A stretch of DNA of 64,000 bases, taken from positions 1,922,001-1,986,000 of the forward strand of contig NZ_CP022437.1 in assembly GCF_002224365.1 (NCBI RefSeq). The letters run 5' to 3'. Shown one piece after another: positions 19,283-27,983 of this stretch. The notes under the pieces were generated by a model, which worked only from the letters and a program-made list of their open reading frames with translations, had not been told where the DNA came from and did not search any database. The number at the start of each line of letters is the position of its first letter. The stretch's first letter is position 1. Source of the DNA: Virgibacillus necropolis (GTDB lineage Bacteria; Bacillota; Bacilli; Bacillales; Amphibacillaceae). The position numbers and the translations under genes are program-made.

Positions 19283-19999
19283 TTATCCTTTTCTCCTGTT
19301 TGGATTTTCTTGTTTAAAGTACTCATGAAATACTTTCATTAAAGCACGCTTTTCAATACGTGACACATAGCTTCTAGATATGTTTAATTTTTTTGCAATT
19401 TCACGCTGTGTCATTTCTTGATAATTATTTAACCCATAGCGATAAATAATTACTTCTCTTTCTCTCTCGTCTAGGATTGAAAAGTATTTCTTCATCTTAT
19501 CGAGTTCCATATGTAATTGAATATACTCAATTACATCCTCTGATTCTGATTCTAAAATGTCGATTAAGCTTATTTCGTTTCCTTCTTTGTCTTGCCCAAT
19601 AGGGTCATGCAAGGAAACATCTTTTTTGACTTTTTTTAAGGCACGTAAATGCATCAAAATTTCATTTTCTATACATCGAGCTGCATAAGTGGCTAGCTTA
19701 GTTCCTTTATCAGGTGAATAGCTCTCAATCCCCTTTATTAATCCGATTGTTCCGATGGAAATTAAATCTTCCATATCCTCACCAGTATTTTCAAATTTCT
19801 TGACAATATGTGCAACTAAACGAAGGTTATGTTCAATTAACTTATTCCTAGCATTTTCGTCTCCGGTTTTCATTTCTTTAATATACTTGGCTTCGTCTTC
19901 TGGAGGAAGAGGCTGTGGAAAGGCATGGTTTTTTACATAGGATACAAAGAAGAGCGTTTCTTTAATTAACAAAGCAAGAACGCTTAAAATACTCGACAA
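19283..19999 (-). CDS. sigK: RNA polymerase sporulation sigma factor SigK (uninterrupted)
   Basis: The late mother-cell sigma factor, about 238 residues. A hydrophobic N-terminal pro-sequence (about the first 20 residues, ending before [14 protein letters not shown]) would be removed by SpoIVFB. Region 2 has [18 protein letters not shown] and [17 protein letters not shown]; region 4 has [24 protein letters not shown] chose the TTG at 19999, 8 bases after GGAGG; an in-frame GTG at 20008 overlaps that site. Unlike B. subtilis, the gene is intact with no skin-type insertion. Confidence 0.94.
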   Translation of the reverse strand: MSSILSVLALLIKETLFFVSYVKNHAFPQPLPPEDEAKYIKEMKTGDENARNKLIEHNLRLVAHIVKKFENTGEDMEDLISIGTIGLIKGIESYSPDKGTKLATYAARCIENEILMHLRALKKVKKDVSLHDPIGQDKEGNEISLIDILESESEDVIEYIQLHMELDKMKKYFSILDEREREVIIYRYGLNNYQEMTQREIAKKLNISRSYVSRIEKRALMKVFHEYFKQENPNRRKG

Positions 20000-20102
20000 A
20001 TTATACACCTCCCTGAGAGTTTCTGCTAGGCAATGGCCTATAATTCATCTATATGAGCGAAGACGTACTTTTGTGTATGTCCTATGTAAGAAGGTAAAAA
20101 TA

Positions 20103-20137
20103 AAAAAAGCGACTTATCATTCAAGTCACTTTTTCCT
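20103..20137 (-). terminator. terminator of the mrp operon
   Basis: On the minus strand AAAAAGTGACTT pairs with AAGTCGCTTTTTT, overlapping the mrpG stop codon. Confidence 0.75.
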
Positions 20138-20512
20138 CGCTGTTTCTTTCATACTTTTTTGTAGTGCTTCTTCATATTCATCGTTTTGATTATTTGTTAA
20201 AGGCTTTACTTCTTTCCGATGTGCTGCTCTAGAAATCATATGCCCAGAAACCGGAACAGTTAGAAAAGTGAATAGTATCGCCAATAACAATTTGCCACTA
20301 ACAATCGAATGGGCTACATATAAATACAAAAATGTACCGATTAAAATTCCTGAAATACCGAGTGTTGAGGCTTTTGTCGCAGCATGTAAGCGAGTATATA
20401 CATCCGGAAAACGAACAACACCTATTGAGCTGGATAAAAGAAAAAACGAACCCGAAAGAATAAAAAAGCTGATGATAATGTTTAGGATGATATTAGTCCA
20501 AGTTTCGATCAA
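20126..20512 (-). CDS. mrpG: Na+/H+ antiporter Mrp subunit G
   Basis: A small subunit with three hydrophobic helices and the family segment GVVRFPDVYTRLHAATKASTLG. It is part of the hetero-oligomeric Mrp complex that exports sodium in exchange for protons. I chose a TTG at 20512 with AAGGGTG upstream, giving 128 residues and a 20-base overlap with mrpF; an open frame extends to 20542, so the start is uncertain. It is the last gene of the operon, with the terminator at its stop. Confidence 0.9.
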   Translation of the reverse strand: MIETWTNIILNIIISFFILSGSFFLLSSSIGVVRFPDVYTRLHAATKASTLGISGILIGTFLYLYVAHSIVSGKLLLAILFTFLTVPVSGHMISRAAHRKEVKPLTNNQNDEYEEALQKSMKETARKK

Positions 20513-20804
20513 TGATAACACCCTTTTCAAGAAATTTTGCAATAGCTAACGTACCGATAAATAACAGAATTCCTATCAACAAGATTACATCGTTAAAATT
20601 AGTGGAACTAAGTATAATAGATAGCAATGCTGCAAGTCCCATTAGGCCCATTCCAATTGTATCTAATGCAACAGCGCGATCTGCATTAGACGGCCCAATT
20701 AGCATTCGATATAGAAGCAAGACCAGTGAAATTGCAATACCAATCACAGACAAAATGGTAGAGAATTTAAGTATATGTTCTGAAAGATTTAGAAGTTCAT
20801 TCAT
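20493..20804 (-). CDS. mrpF: Na+/H+ antiporter Mrp subunit F
   Basis: A 103-residue protein with three transmembrane helices and the MrpF signature YRMLIGPSNADRAVALDTIG in the first cytoplasmic loop. The start ATG overlaps the mrpE stop (ATGA), which indicates translational coupling. The length is normal for the subunit. Confidence 0.93.
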   Translation of the reverse strand: MNELLNLSEHILKFSTILSVIGIAISLVLLLYRMLIGPSNADRAVALDTIGMGLMGLAALLSIILSSTNFNDVILLIGILLFIGTLAIAKFLEKGVIIDRNLD

Positions 20805-21277
20805 CGTGTAACCTCCATTATTGCTTTCTCAAAGGTATTTTTGATCTCAGCAATTGCTTCATCGATATCATCTATATCCATTGCATGTATATAAAGATGT
20901 GTATTGTCATCTGATATAGCAACTGTTAATGTACCTGGTGTTAATGAGATTAAGTTAGCTAGTAGGGTAATTTCCCAATTACTCTTTAATGTTGTTGGCA
21001 TCGCAAATATACCTGGTTCAATATCAAGCTTCGGTTTATAAACTAATTTAACAATATCCATATTAGCTGTAATTAATTCTTTACAAAACAGAAGAATTAG
21101 CTGAAGGATTTTGAAAAATCGATTCAAATAAAATGAATCAGGAATAAAACGATTCAGTAATAAAAGTAATAGGATTCCAAGAATGTATCCGCCAATAAAG
21201 CTTGCGGTATTATATGTTTCTTGTAAAAACATCCACATTACTGCAATCATTAAATTAATAACAATTTGAAATGTCAT
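20801..21277 (-). CDS. mrpE: Na+/H+ antiporter Mrp subunit E
   Basis: A 158-residue subunit with two or three N-terminal transmembrane helices and a soluble C-terminal domain containing LLANLISLTPGTLTVAISDD, the subunit's hallmark. It starts a few bases after mrpD and overlaps mrpF by 4 bases. Confidence 0.92.
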   Translation of the reverse strand: MTFQIVINLMIAVMWMFLQETYNTASFIGGYILGILLLLLLNRFIPDSFYLNRFFKILQLILLFCKELITANMDIVKLVYKPKLDIEPGIFAMPTTLKSNWEITLLANLISLTPGTLTVAISDDNTHLYIHAMDIDDIDEAIAEIKNTFEKAIMEVTR

Positions 21278-21283
21278 AGTAAT

Positions 21284-22765
21284 TTACTCCTTTAATACAG
21301 CATCAATATATACTTCGGGATTAAGTAAATAAGTCGAAATATCTTCAACTGTAGGATAAATGAACTCTGCACCTATTCCTAGAATAACAGAAAAGGATAA
21401 TAAAAAGATAACTGGTCCGATTAACCCTTTTGTAGATTTTCTATCCACTTCATATGCCGGATTTTTCTCACCCCAAAATCCCTTGATAAAGATTTTCATA
21501 ATAGAATATAAAATCAATAAGCTAGATAGCAAAGCAATGATAACAATGGCAATTTCATCATCAGCCAGTGCACCTTTTAATAATAATAATTTGCCTATGA
21601 ACCCACTGAAAGGCGGGATACCAGCAAGGATAAATGCTGCAACAAATAATAGCCATCCAAGTACCGGATAGTAATGGATTAAGCCACCCATTTTTCGTAA
21701 GTCAGTTGTACCAGCTACATAAGCAATTGCACCAACTAGTAGAAATAAAGCACACTTGATGATCATATCATGTAGAAGATAGTAGACTGAACCGCTCATC
21801 GCATCTTGATTAAATACACCAATACCCATAATGATAAAACCAATAGCTGGAATGATGTTATATGCAATAATGAGCTTTACATTATTTGTTGATAAGGCAC
21901 CAAGTATACCAAATACCATCGATAGACCAGCAATCCAAATAAATGCTTCATGTGTTAGGTCAAGTTTGTATACAAATATCAATGAAAATACTCGTAATAT
22001 GGAATATATACCTACTTTTGTTAGCAAGGCACCGAATAAAGCTGAAACAACCGGGTTTGGTACAACGTAAGATTTTGGCATCCAGTAATACAATGGAAAT
22101 AATGCAGCCTTCGTAGCAAAAACGAAGAATAATAAAGCTCCAATTGCAGTTAGTATTCCTTGTTGATCCGATTCTTGAACACGTTCAGCAATGTGGGCCA
22201 TATTTACTGTGCCGACAACGCCATATAAAAATGCAACAGTTGTTACAAATAATATAGAAGAGAAAAGGTTTATTAGTACATATTTAATGGATTCACGAAG
22301 TTGTATCTTGCCTCCACCTAAAACGATTAAAGCATAGGAAGCCATTAAAAGTACTTCAAAAAATACGAATAGATTGAATAGGTCTCCTGTTAAAAAAGCA
22401 CCTGAAACGCCTGTTATTAAGAAAAACATAAAAGAATAAAAATAATGTTGTTCTTGTTTTAAGGTCATGGAATGTGGTGCATAAAAAGCACAGGCCGTTA
22501 AAATAATATTCGTTGTTAATACAAGAATAATTGCTAACGGGTCGGCCACTAGAATAATACCATACGGGGCAGGCCAATTTCCCGTTTCCAGTATAATTGG
22601 ACCATTCGTTACAACTTGCCATGTAATATAGGCAACTACTGATAAACTAGTAATGGAAAAAACTTTCGTCAATGTTCTTACCAAATTTACCTTTTTTGGG
22701 AAAAAGGCCAGGATTACGCCAGCTAATAATGGTATGATGATTGGCAATACTGCTAAATTACTCAT
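21284..22765 (-). CDS. mrpD: Na+/H+ antiporter Mrp subunit D
   Basis: A 493-residue polytopic subunit (about 14 helices) homologous to the NuoM/NuoN proton-channel subunits of complex I. The conserved glutamate is in FFEVLLMASYALIVLGG and the central lysine in TKAALFPLYYWMPKSY. The start overlaps the end of mrpC by 8 bases. The length and motifs are normal, which suggests a functional subunit. Confidence 0.94.
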   Translation of the reverse strand: MSNLAVLPIIIPLLAGVILAFFPKKVNLVRTLTKVFSITSLSVVAYITWQVVTNGPIILETGNWPAPYGIILVADPLAIILVLTTNIILTACAFYAPHSMTLKQEQHYFYSFMFFLITGVSGAFLTGDLFNLFVFFEVLLMASYALIVLGGGKIQLRESIKYVLINLFSSILFVTTVAFLYGVVGTVNMAHIAERVQESDQQGILTAIGALLFFVFATKAALFPLYYWMPKSYVVPNPVVSALFGALLTKVGIYSILRVFSLIFVYKLDLTHEAFIWIAGLSMVFGILGALSTNNVKLIIAYNIIPAIGFIIMGIGVFNQDAMSGSVYYLLHDMIIKCALFLLVGAIAYVAGTTDLRKMGGLIHYYPVLGWLLFVAAFILAGIPPFSGFIGKLLLLKGALADDEIAIVIIALLSSLLILYSIMKIFIKGFWGEKNPAYEVDRKSTKGLIGPVIFLLSFSVILGIGAEFIYPTVEDISTYLLNPEVYIDAVLKE

Positions 22766-23096
22766 TTTCGTTACCCCTTAATTGATCCATGTTATCTGTT
22801 TCATTATCATTTGCGGCTCTATATGCTAACGCCAAAAGTAAGCTTGTAATACCAAAGCTGATTACAATGGATGTTAAAATTAACGCCTGTGGCAATGGAT
22901 CAGTGTAATCTGTAACCCCTTCTTTTAGAATAGGAGAACTTCCACGTTTTAACTTTCCCATGGTTAATATAAATAAATGCGCTCCATGGGACAGAAGGAC
23001 CGTCCCAATAATAATCCGTAGTAATTGCTTTTGAAGGAGGTTATAAATACCGGCAGCGAACAATAATCCAGCAAGAATACAAATGATTATTTCCAT
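22758..23096 (-). CDS. mrpC: Na+/H+ antiporter Mrp subunit C
   Basis: A 112-residue, three-helix subunit homologous to NuoK, with LLSHGAHLFILTMG and TDPLPQALILTSIVISFG. Its ATG abuts the mrpA stop codon with no spacer, and its GGAGG ribosome site lies inside the mrpA coding end. In the usual mrpABCDEFG order mrpB would lie between mrpA and mrpC; there is no room for it here. Confidence 0.93.
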   Translation of the reverse strand: MEIIICILAGLLFAAGIYNLLQKQLLRIIIGTVLLSHGAHLFILTMGKLKRGSSPILKEGVTDYTDPLPQALILTSIVISFGITSLLLALAYRAANDNETDNMDQLRGNENE

Positions 23097-25433
23097 TTAC
23101 TCCGCCTCCTTTTTTCGCTTAATTTTAACGAGACTATAGATCGCAAGTGCTGCAATTCCTAAAACGGTAATTTCAAATAGCGTATCAAGCCCACGCATAT
23201 CTACTAAGATTACATTAACAACGTTATGCCCACCACCAAGTGAGTAAGAGGTTTTTAAGAAGTAATCTGCAATAGAATCAAACCAATCACTACTGTGAGC
23301 GGAAATCCCGATCAAAGTCATCATCAAACCAAATCCTAGAGAAATAATAGCGTTAACTAATTTTGTTTTCCCCGATTCTTTAATAGCTTGTAATTTTGGT
23401 AAGTGGAAAAAGCATAGTAGGAATAATGCTACAGTTACCGTTTCAATAACCAGTTGTGTTAATGCTAAATCTGGTGCCCGATAAATAACAAACAGAAGCG
23501 AAACGCCGTATCCAACAACACCTAAGATAAGAATCGCAGCTATATTATTCTTGGCAAAAATAGTACCAAGTGCTGCAATAATCATAACGACTACCACAGA
23601 AACTTCTACAACAGTAACATCTGCGAGATCATCAAATTGTATGTTTAATCCACCTGTTAACGCCATTATAGTTAAAGTGACGATCGCAGTAGTACTAAAA
23701 ATAATGGCTACATAAAGTCTTAGCGAACCATTCATGTAAAAGCCTGTAACGTTATTCGCGTACACATCCAATTTGCTTACACTTATATCGTATATTTTAT
23801 TTAAGCTCATTCTACCAGGTAAGAAACTATATACTTTACGCCATTTTTTACGTGTAAGGAATAATAGTGTTCCAACCCCTACTACGATTAAGGACATGAT
23901 AAATGCAGGGTAGTTCCATCCATGCCAGTATTTAACATGTTTTTCAATTGACTCACCTTTGACTGCTTCAGCCGCATGCGCTAAAAAGGTCCCATTAACT
24001 AAGTTAGGAAATAGCCCAATGATAATAACTAGTGCTACTAGGATGATGGGTGAAAGCAACATACCGATTGGAGCTTCGTGAGGCTTTTTAGGTAGACTCT
24101 TTTCTTTTTTCCTACCTGCAAATACACCAAAAAAGAAGTACATCGAATAGACAAATGTAAATATACTACCAAAAACGGCTAGCGCAGGAATGATATCAAT
24201 TAGAAAATTAGCAAACGCCCCGACATTTTCATTTAAACCGAGACTAGATTCGAAAAATAACTCTTTACTATAAAATCCATTTAAAAATGGTAGGGGAACA
24301 CCAGCCATTGAAAATGTACCAAATAATGCTAGCGTAGCGGTAATTGGCATAAATGTCAGTAAACCACCTAATTTACGGATATCACGAGTTCCGGTTTCAT
24401 GATCAACAATACCTGCAACCATGAATAAGCTACCTTTAAAAGTTGCGTGATTTAGAATGTGGAAAACAGCTGCAAATACCGCTACTTTCGTACCAAACCC
24501 AAGCATGGCCATGATCATACCTAACTGACTTATTGTGGAAAATGCAAGTATAGCCTTTAAATCCGTCTGCTTTACGGCCATATAAGACCCCCAGCATAAC
24601 GTAACGATACCTGCGATACTTACAATAATAAAGAACCATTCATAGCTAGCGAAAATAGGTGAAAACCGTGCTACCAAAAATAGTCCAGCTTTTACCATGG
24701 TTGCTGAATGAAGATACGCACTAACTGGAGTTGGTGCTTCCATCGCATCTGGTAACCAAATATGGAATGGGAATTGAGCAGACTTGGTAAATGCACCGAG
24801 TAATATAAACCCTAGTATTAATGGAAGATAGGAACTTTCTAAAATAACATCCTTTTGATCAATCATTGCCTGGATACTTGTTGTATCTGTAATGACAGAT
24901 AATAGAATGAATCCACCAAACATACTTAATCCACCAAAAATAGTAATAAGCATAGATTTAAGCGCACCATAGCGAGAACGCTCATTAAAATGCCAATAAC
25001 CAATTAATAAGAAGGAGGATATAGACGTTAGCTCCCAAAATGTATACATAACAAAAACGTTATCTGACAGGACAACACCAAGCATTCCCGCCATAAATAA
25101 AATTAAATAAACATAAAAATGTCCTAATCGTTCCGTTTTATCTAAGTAATAGATAGAGTAAAGGACAACTAACGCTCCAATTCCACTAATTAATAATACA
25201 AAAAGTAAACTTAATCCATCTAAGTAAAAATCAAAATTGATGGATAGGGAAGGGATCCAGCTGTAGGTTTGCCTGACAGGTGAAAAGGTAGAACCAAGAA
25301 ACTGAATAAAATAAAGAAAGATTACGAAAGGAACAAAAAAGACAACTATTCCTGTATGTATTTTATGTTTGATTTTGCTTAAGAATGGAATTAAGCAGGC
25401 AATTAGAAGTGGAAGTAATACTGCAAAAATCAT
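23097..25433 (-). CDS. mrpA: Na+/H+ antiporter Mrp subunit A
   Basis: The large 778-residue subunit, homologous to NuoL. The antiporter core shows FWELTSISSFLLIGYWHF, SAQFPFHIWLPDAMEAPTPVSAYLHSATMVKAG and a HILNHATFKG motif. The C-terminal extension has the MrpA-specific segments APDLALTQLVIETVTVALFLLCFFHLP and GGGHNVVNVILVDMRGLDTLFEI. This end matches the normal MrpA C-terminus and is not a fused MrpB. It is the first gene of a six-gene operon lacking mrpB. Confidence 0.95.
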   Translation of the reverse strand: MIFAVLLPLLIACLIPFLSKIKHKIHTGIVVFFVPFVIFLYFIQFLGSTFSPVRQTYSWIPSLSINFDFYLDGLSLLFVLLISGIGALVVLYSIYYLDKTERLGHFYVYLILFMAGMLGVVLSDNVFVMYTFWELTSISSFLLIGYWHFNERSRYGALKSMLITIFGGLSMFGGFILLSVITDTTSIQAMIDQKDVILESSYLPLILGFILLGAFTKSAQFPFHIWLPDAMEAPTPVSAYLHSATMVKAGLFLVARFSPIFASYEWFFIIVSIAGIVTLCWGSYMAVKQTDLKAILAFSTISQLGMIMAMLGFGTKVAVFAAVFHILNHATFKGSLFMVAGIVDHETGTRDIRKLGGLLTFMPITATLALFGTFSMAGVPLPFLNGFYSKELFFESSLGLNENVGAFANFLIDIIPALAVFGSIFTFVYSMYFFFGVFAGRKKEKSLPKKPHEAPIGMLLSPIILVALVIIIGLFPNLVNGTFLAHAAEAVKGESIEKHVKYWHGWNYPAFIMSLIVVGVGTLLFLTRKKWRKVYSFLPGRMSLNKIYDISVSKLDVYANNVTGFYMNGSLRLYVAIIFSTTAIVTLTIMALTGGLNIQFDDLADVTVVEVSVVVVMIIAALGTIFAKNNIAAILILGVVGYGVSLLFVIYRAPDLALTQLVIETVTVALFLLCFFHLPKLQAIKESGKTKLVNAIISLGFGLMMTLIGISAHSSDWFDSIADYFLKTSYSLGGGHNVVNVILVDMRGLDTLFEITVLGIAALAIYSLVKIKRKKEAE

Positions 25434-25493
25434 CTAATTGGATTCCTCCTTGAAAAGTATGTAATTGTTATTTTTAAAAAAAGAAACTATTAA

Positions 25494-25651
25494 AGTGCGT
25501 GTTCAAAAAGTCGCCGAATTAGAAATAAGAAGGTCGAGACATGAGAGTTTTGAGGACCGAAACGTATGCCCTTAATACGTGAGGACCAGAAAAAACCGAG
25601 TAACGAAGAGATTCGCCATTTATCATTTGGTGACTTTTTGAACTTCCTCTT
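25494..25651. repeat. inverted-repeat-bounded element, family A (copy 1)
   Basis: A 158-base element whose ends are inverted: GTGTTCAAAAAGTCGCC at the left and GGTGACTTTTTGAAC at the right. The inner part contains GAGAGTTTTGAGGACCG and CTTAATACGTGAGGACC. Other copies lie at 35346-35435 (short, inverted) and 48382-48719 (long). It encodes no protein and fits a MITE-like sequence. The remainder of 25434-25824 shows only a possible mrp promoter area and the sda terminator. Confidence 0.85.
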
Positions 25652-25761
25652 AAAATAAGTATAAGCGGTATTTAAATTTTGTGATAGTGGTTTTGAAAAT
25701 TCTTATCAAAAATAGTAACCCTCCAAAGATAGCTTATCATAAGTACGATTTTGGAAAAATA

Positions 25762-25797
25762 AAAAACCCTTATCATTCACAAAAATGACAAGAGTTG
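25762..25797 (-). terminator. sda terminator
   Basis: On the minus strand CTTGTCATT pairs with AATGATAAG and is followed by a run of T residues. Confidence 0.75.
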
Positions 25798-25824
25798 CTC
25801 GGGGAGAAGTGTGTATGATGATCA

Positions 25825-25965
25825 TTAACCTGAGTATTCCAATTTATGGGTCAGTCTTCTTTTGTGGATTTCTTTTTCAATTAAATAAATAAAGTCAGGG
25901 CTTAGCTTCAATTCATGTGCTTTATAGAAAGATTCCAATAATAATTCATCAGATAAGTGATTCAT
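25825..25965 (-). CDS. sda: sporulation histidine kinase inhibitor Sda
   Basis: A 46-residue protein, [20 protein letters not shown] and onward, ending KLEYSG. It matches the Sda helical hairpin pattern (LSDELLxESxxKAxExxLxxDFIxLIExEIxxR). Sda binds the dimerisation domain of KinA and KinB and blocks phosphorelay activation when replication is disturbed. The ATG at 25965 follows AGGAGG. DnaA-box-like sites lie about 90-190 bases upstream, matching the known DnaA control of sda in B. subtilis. The gene is too short to be found by a length-limited ORF search. Confidence 0.92.
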   Translation of the reverse strand: MNHLSDELLLESFYKAHELKLSPDFIYLIEKEIHKRRLTHKLEYSG

Positions 25966-26053
25966 GAATACAGCCCTCCTTGAATGAATTTATACTTTGT
26001 TATGTTGAGTAAGTTTAATTTACCACGAATACCCCAGTAGGACAAGGTCCGAG

Positions 26054-26152
26054 TTATCTACAAGAGCCTGTAGATAACTTGTGCATAAATAGAAATAAAT
26101 TGTCGTATAAGCCGTTTTATAAGCTTTTTTCATGTTAACAAAGTTATCCACA
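26054..26152. promoter_or_regulatory. cluster of DnaA-box-like 9-mers upstream of sda
   Basis: TTATCCACA at 26144-26152 is a consensus DnaA box. TTATCTACA (26054-26062), TGTAGATAA (26069-26077) and TGTGCATAA (26080-26088) are one-mismatch boxes, the first two facing each other. They lie in the gap between divergent sda and yqeG. DnaA-dependent sda transcription as a replication checkpoint is established in B. subtilis; the role here is inferred. Confidence 0.75.
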
Positions 26153-26350
26153 ATGAGAAATATGAAAGAATTTGTCGAACGGTTTTTCGAATTATCACCG
26201 TATTTTGCTATAGATAGGGCTTTCATGGAAAAGACAAATTTCGCTAGCACTTATATATGTGTTAAGTTATTATAGGATTACTATATAATAGGACATTCCA
26301 TAAAGAGGAAAAGTAAAACTAGGTTTGACAATAACAAAGAGGTGTATACG

Positions 26351-26866
26351 TTGTTAAAGAAATTTTTACCAAATGAACATGTGAAAAGTGTTTTTGATAT
26401 TCAACCTGCTTCACTTAAACAAAGAGGAATTAAAGGTGTCATAACAGACCTGGATAATACGTTAGTGGCTTGGGATGTTAAGGATGCAACCCCAGAAATT
26501 GTAAACTGGTTTAAACAAATGAAGGAATATGATATTAAAGTAATGATTATTTCCAATAATAAACAAGAGCGTGTAAAAATCTTTTCGGAACCACTTGATA
26601 CACCTTTCGTATTTAGTGCACGAAAACCTTTGAGTCGCGCTTTTAAGGTAGCCGCAAAACAAATGGGAATAAAAAAAGAGAATATCGTTGTAATTGGTGA
26701 TCAACTTTTAACCGATGTATTAGGAGGGAACTTTGCGGGTTTTTACACAATACTTGTCCTTCCTATCGTACAAACCGATGGAAAAGTAACGCGGTTTAAT
26801 CGTAAAATAGAACGACGAATACTAAACTATATGAGAAGAAAAGGTAAGATAACTTGGGAGGAGTAA
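26351..26866 (+). CDS. yqeG: YqeG family HAD IIIA-type phosphatase
   Basis: A 171-residue HAD-superfamily protein. Motif I is ITDLDNTLVAWD (the nucleophile aspartate and the +2 aspartate), motif II IISNN, and motif III/IV KPLSRAF plus VVIGDQLLTDVLGG. Substrates are unknown; related enzymes include phosphatidylglycerophosphate phosphatases. The start is a TTG at 26351, which gives MLKKFLP as in relatives and lies 6 bases after GAGGTG. It heads the ribosome-assembly and nadD operon, and its stop almost touches the yqeH start. Confidence 0.88.
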   Translation: MLKKFLPNEHVKSVFDIQPASLKQRGIKGVITDLDNTLVAWDVKDATPEIVNWFKQMKEYDIKVMIISNNKQERVKIFSEPLDTPFVFSARKPLSRAFKVAAKQMGIKKENIVVIGDQLLTDVLGGNFAGFYTILVLPIVQTDGKVTRFNRKIERRILNYMRRKGKITWEE

Positions 26867-26868
26867 TT

Positions 26869-27969
26869 ATGGAAGATATATATTGTCAAGGTTGTGGTGC
26901 AGCCATTCAAACAGCAAATCCAGACGAGGTAGGATTCACCCCTGAATCTGCCTTAATCAAGGAGATTGTATTATGTCAGCGCTGCTTTAAATTAAAGCAT
27001 TATAATGAAATCCAGGATGTTTCCGTTACAGATGACGATTTTTTGAAAATGGTTAGTGAAATACGAGATGTAGAAGGTTTAGTTGTACATTTAATTGATA
27101 TATTCGATGTTAATGGAAGTATGATTCAAAGTTTGGCACGTATCATAGGTGATAAGCCGATTATATTAGTAGGAAATAAGGTAGATTTATTACCTAAATC
27201 AACAAATAAACAAAAGCTGATAAATTGGCTAAAGAAATCTGCTAAAGACGCTGGAATTAAAGTTAAAGACGTATACCTTATCTCATCGATTAAAGGTCAC
27301 GGTATGGATGAATTAAAGGAAGCAATAGAAACAATGAGGGATAATCAGGATGTGTATGTTGTAGGAACAACAAATGTTGGAAAATCTACGTTTATTAATC
27401 GGCTTATTCAACAGTCAACTGGTGACAAAAACGTTATTACCACATCCTATTTTCCTGGTACGACACTTGGATTCATCGAAATTCCATTAGACGATCATTC
27501 CGTATTAATTGACACACCGGGTATCGTTAACAAGCAACAAATGGCGCATTACGTTTCAAAAAATGATTTGAAAATTATTACCCCTTCAAAAGAGATTAAA
27601 CCGAGGGTGTTCCAATTAAACAACCAACAAACATTGTTTTTTGGTGGACTAGGACGAATCGACTTTATAAAAGGAGATAAACAGTCCTTTGTTTGTTATT
27701 TTTCTAATCACTTATCAATCCACCGTACAAAGCTTGAGAATGCGGGTAAGCTTTATGAAGAGCATGTGGGTGAGCTTTTATCACCACCAGATGAAACTAC
27801 CCGTACAACGTTACCTGGTCTAGTACAAAGCACGTTTAAAATTAGAGAAGAAAAAATGGATGTTGTTTTTCCTGGCTTGGGATGGGTTATGATACCTGAA
27901 GTTAACACGACAGTTGTTGTGCATAGCCCGAGAACCGTAGCCGTTTCAATTAGGCCATCATTAATTTAA
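26869..27969 (+). CDS. yqeH: ribosome biogenesis GTPase YqeH
   Basis: A circularly permuted GTPase of 366 residues needed for 30S assembly. An N-terminal zinc finger (CQGCG and LCQRC) precedes G4 (NKVDLLPK, about residue 103), G5 (SSIKGHG), then G1 (GTTNVGKST, about residue 165), G2 and G3 (DTPG). This order is the permuted arrangement. The ATG at 26869 follows GGAGGAG, with 2 bases between it and the yqeG stop. Confidence 0.94.
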   Translation: MEDIYCQGCGAAIQTANPDEVGFTPESALIKEIVLCQRCFKLKHYNEIQDVSVTDDDFLKMVSEIRDVEGLVVHLIDIFDVNGSMIQSLARIIGDKPIILVGNKVDLLPKSTNKQKLINWLKKSAKDAGIKVKDVYLISSIKGHGMDELKEAIETMRDNQDVYVVGTTNVGKSTFINRLIQQSTGDKNVITTSYFPGTTLGFIEIPLDDHSVLIDTPGIVNKQQMAHYVSKNDLKIITPSKEIKPRVFQLNNQQTLFFGGLGRIDFIKGDKQSFVCYFSNHLSIHRTKLENAGKLYEEHVGELLSPPDETTRTTLPGLVQSTFKIREEKMDVVFPGLGWVMIPEVNTTVVVHSPRTVAVSIRPSLI

Positions 27970-27983
27970 GGGGGAGTGCAGTA

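Noticed and set aside
19283-19999. Skin-like insertion or pseudogene in sigK
   Set aside because: The reading frame is continuous through regions 2 to 4, so the gene is whole.
25494-25651. CRISPR array
   Set aside because: There are no regularly spaced short direct repeats; copies of the family are far apart and inverted.
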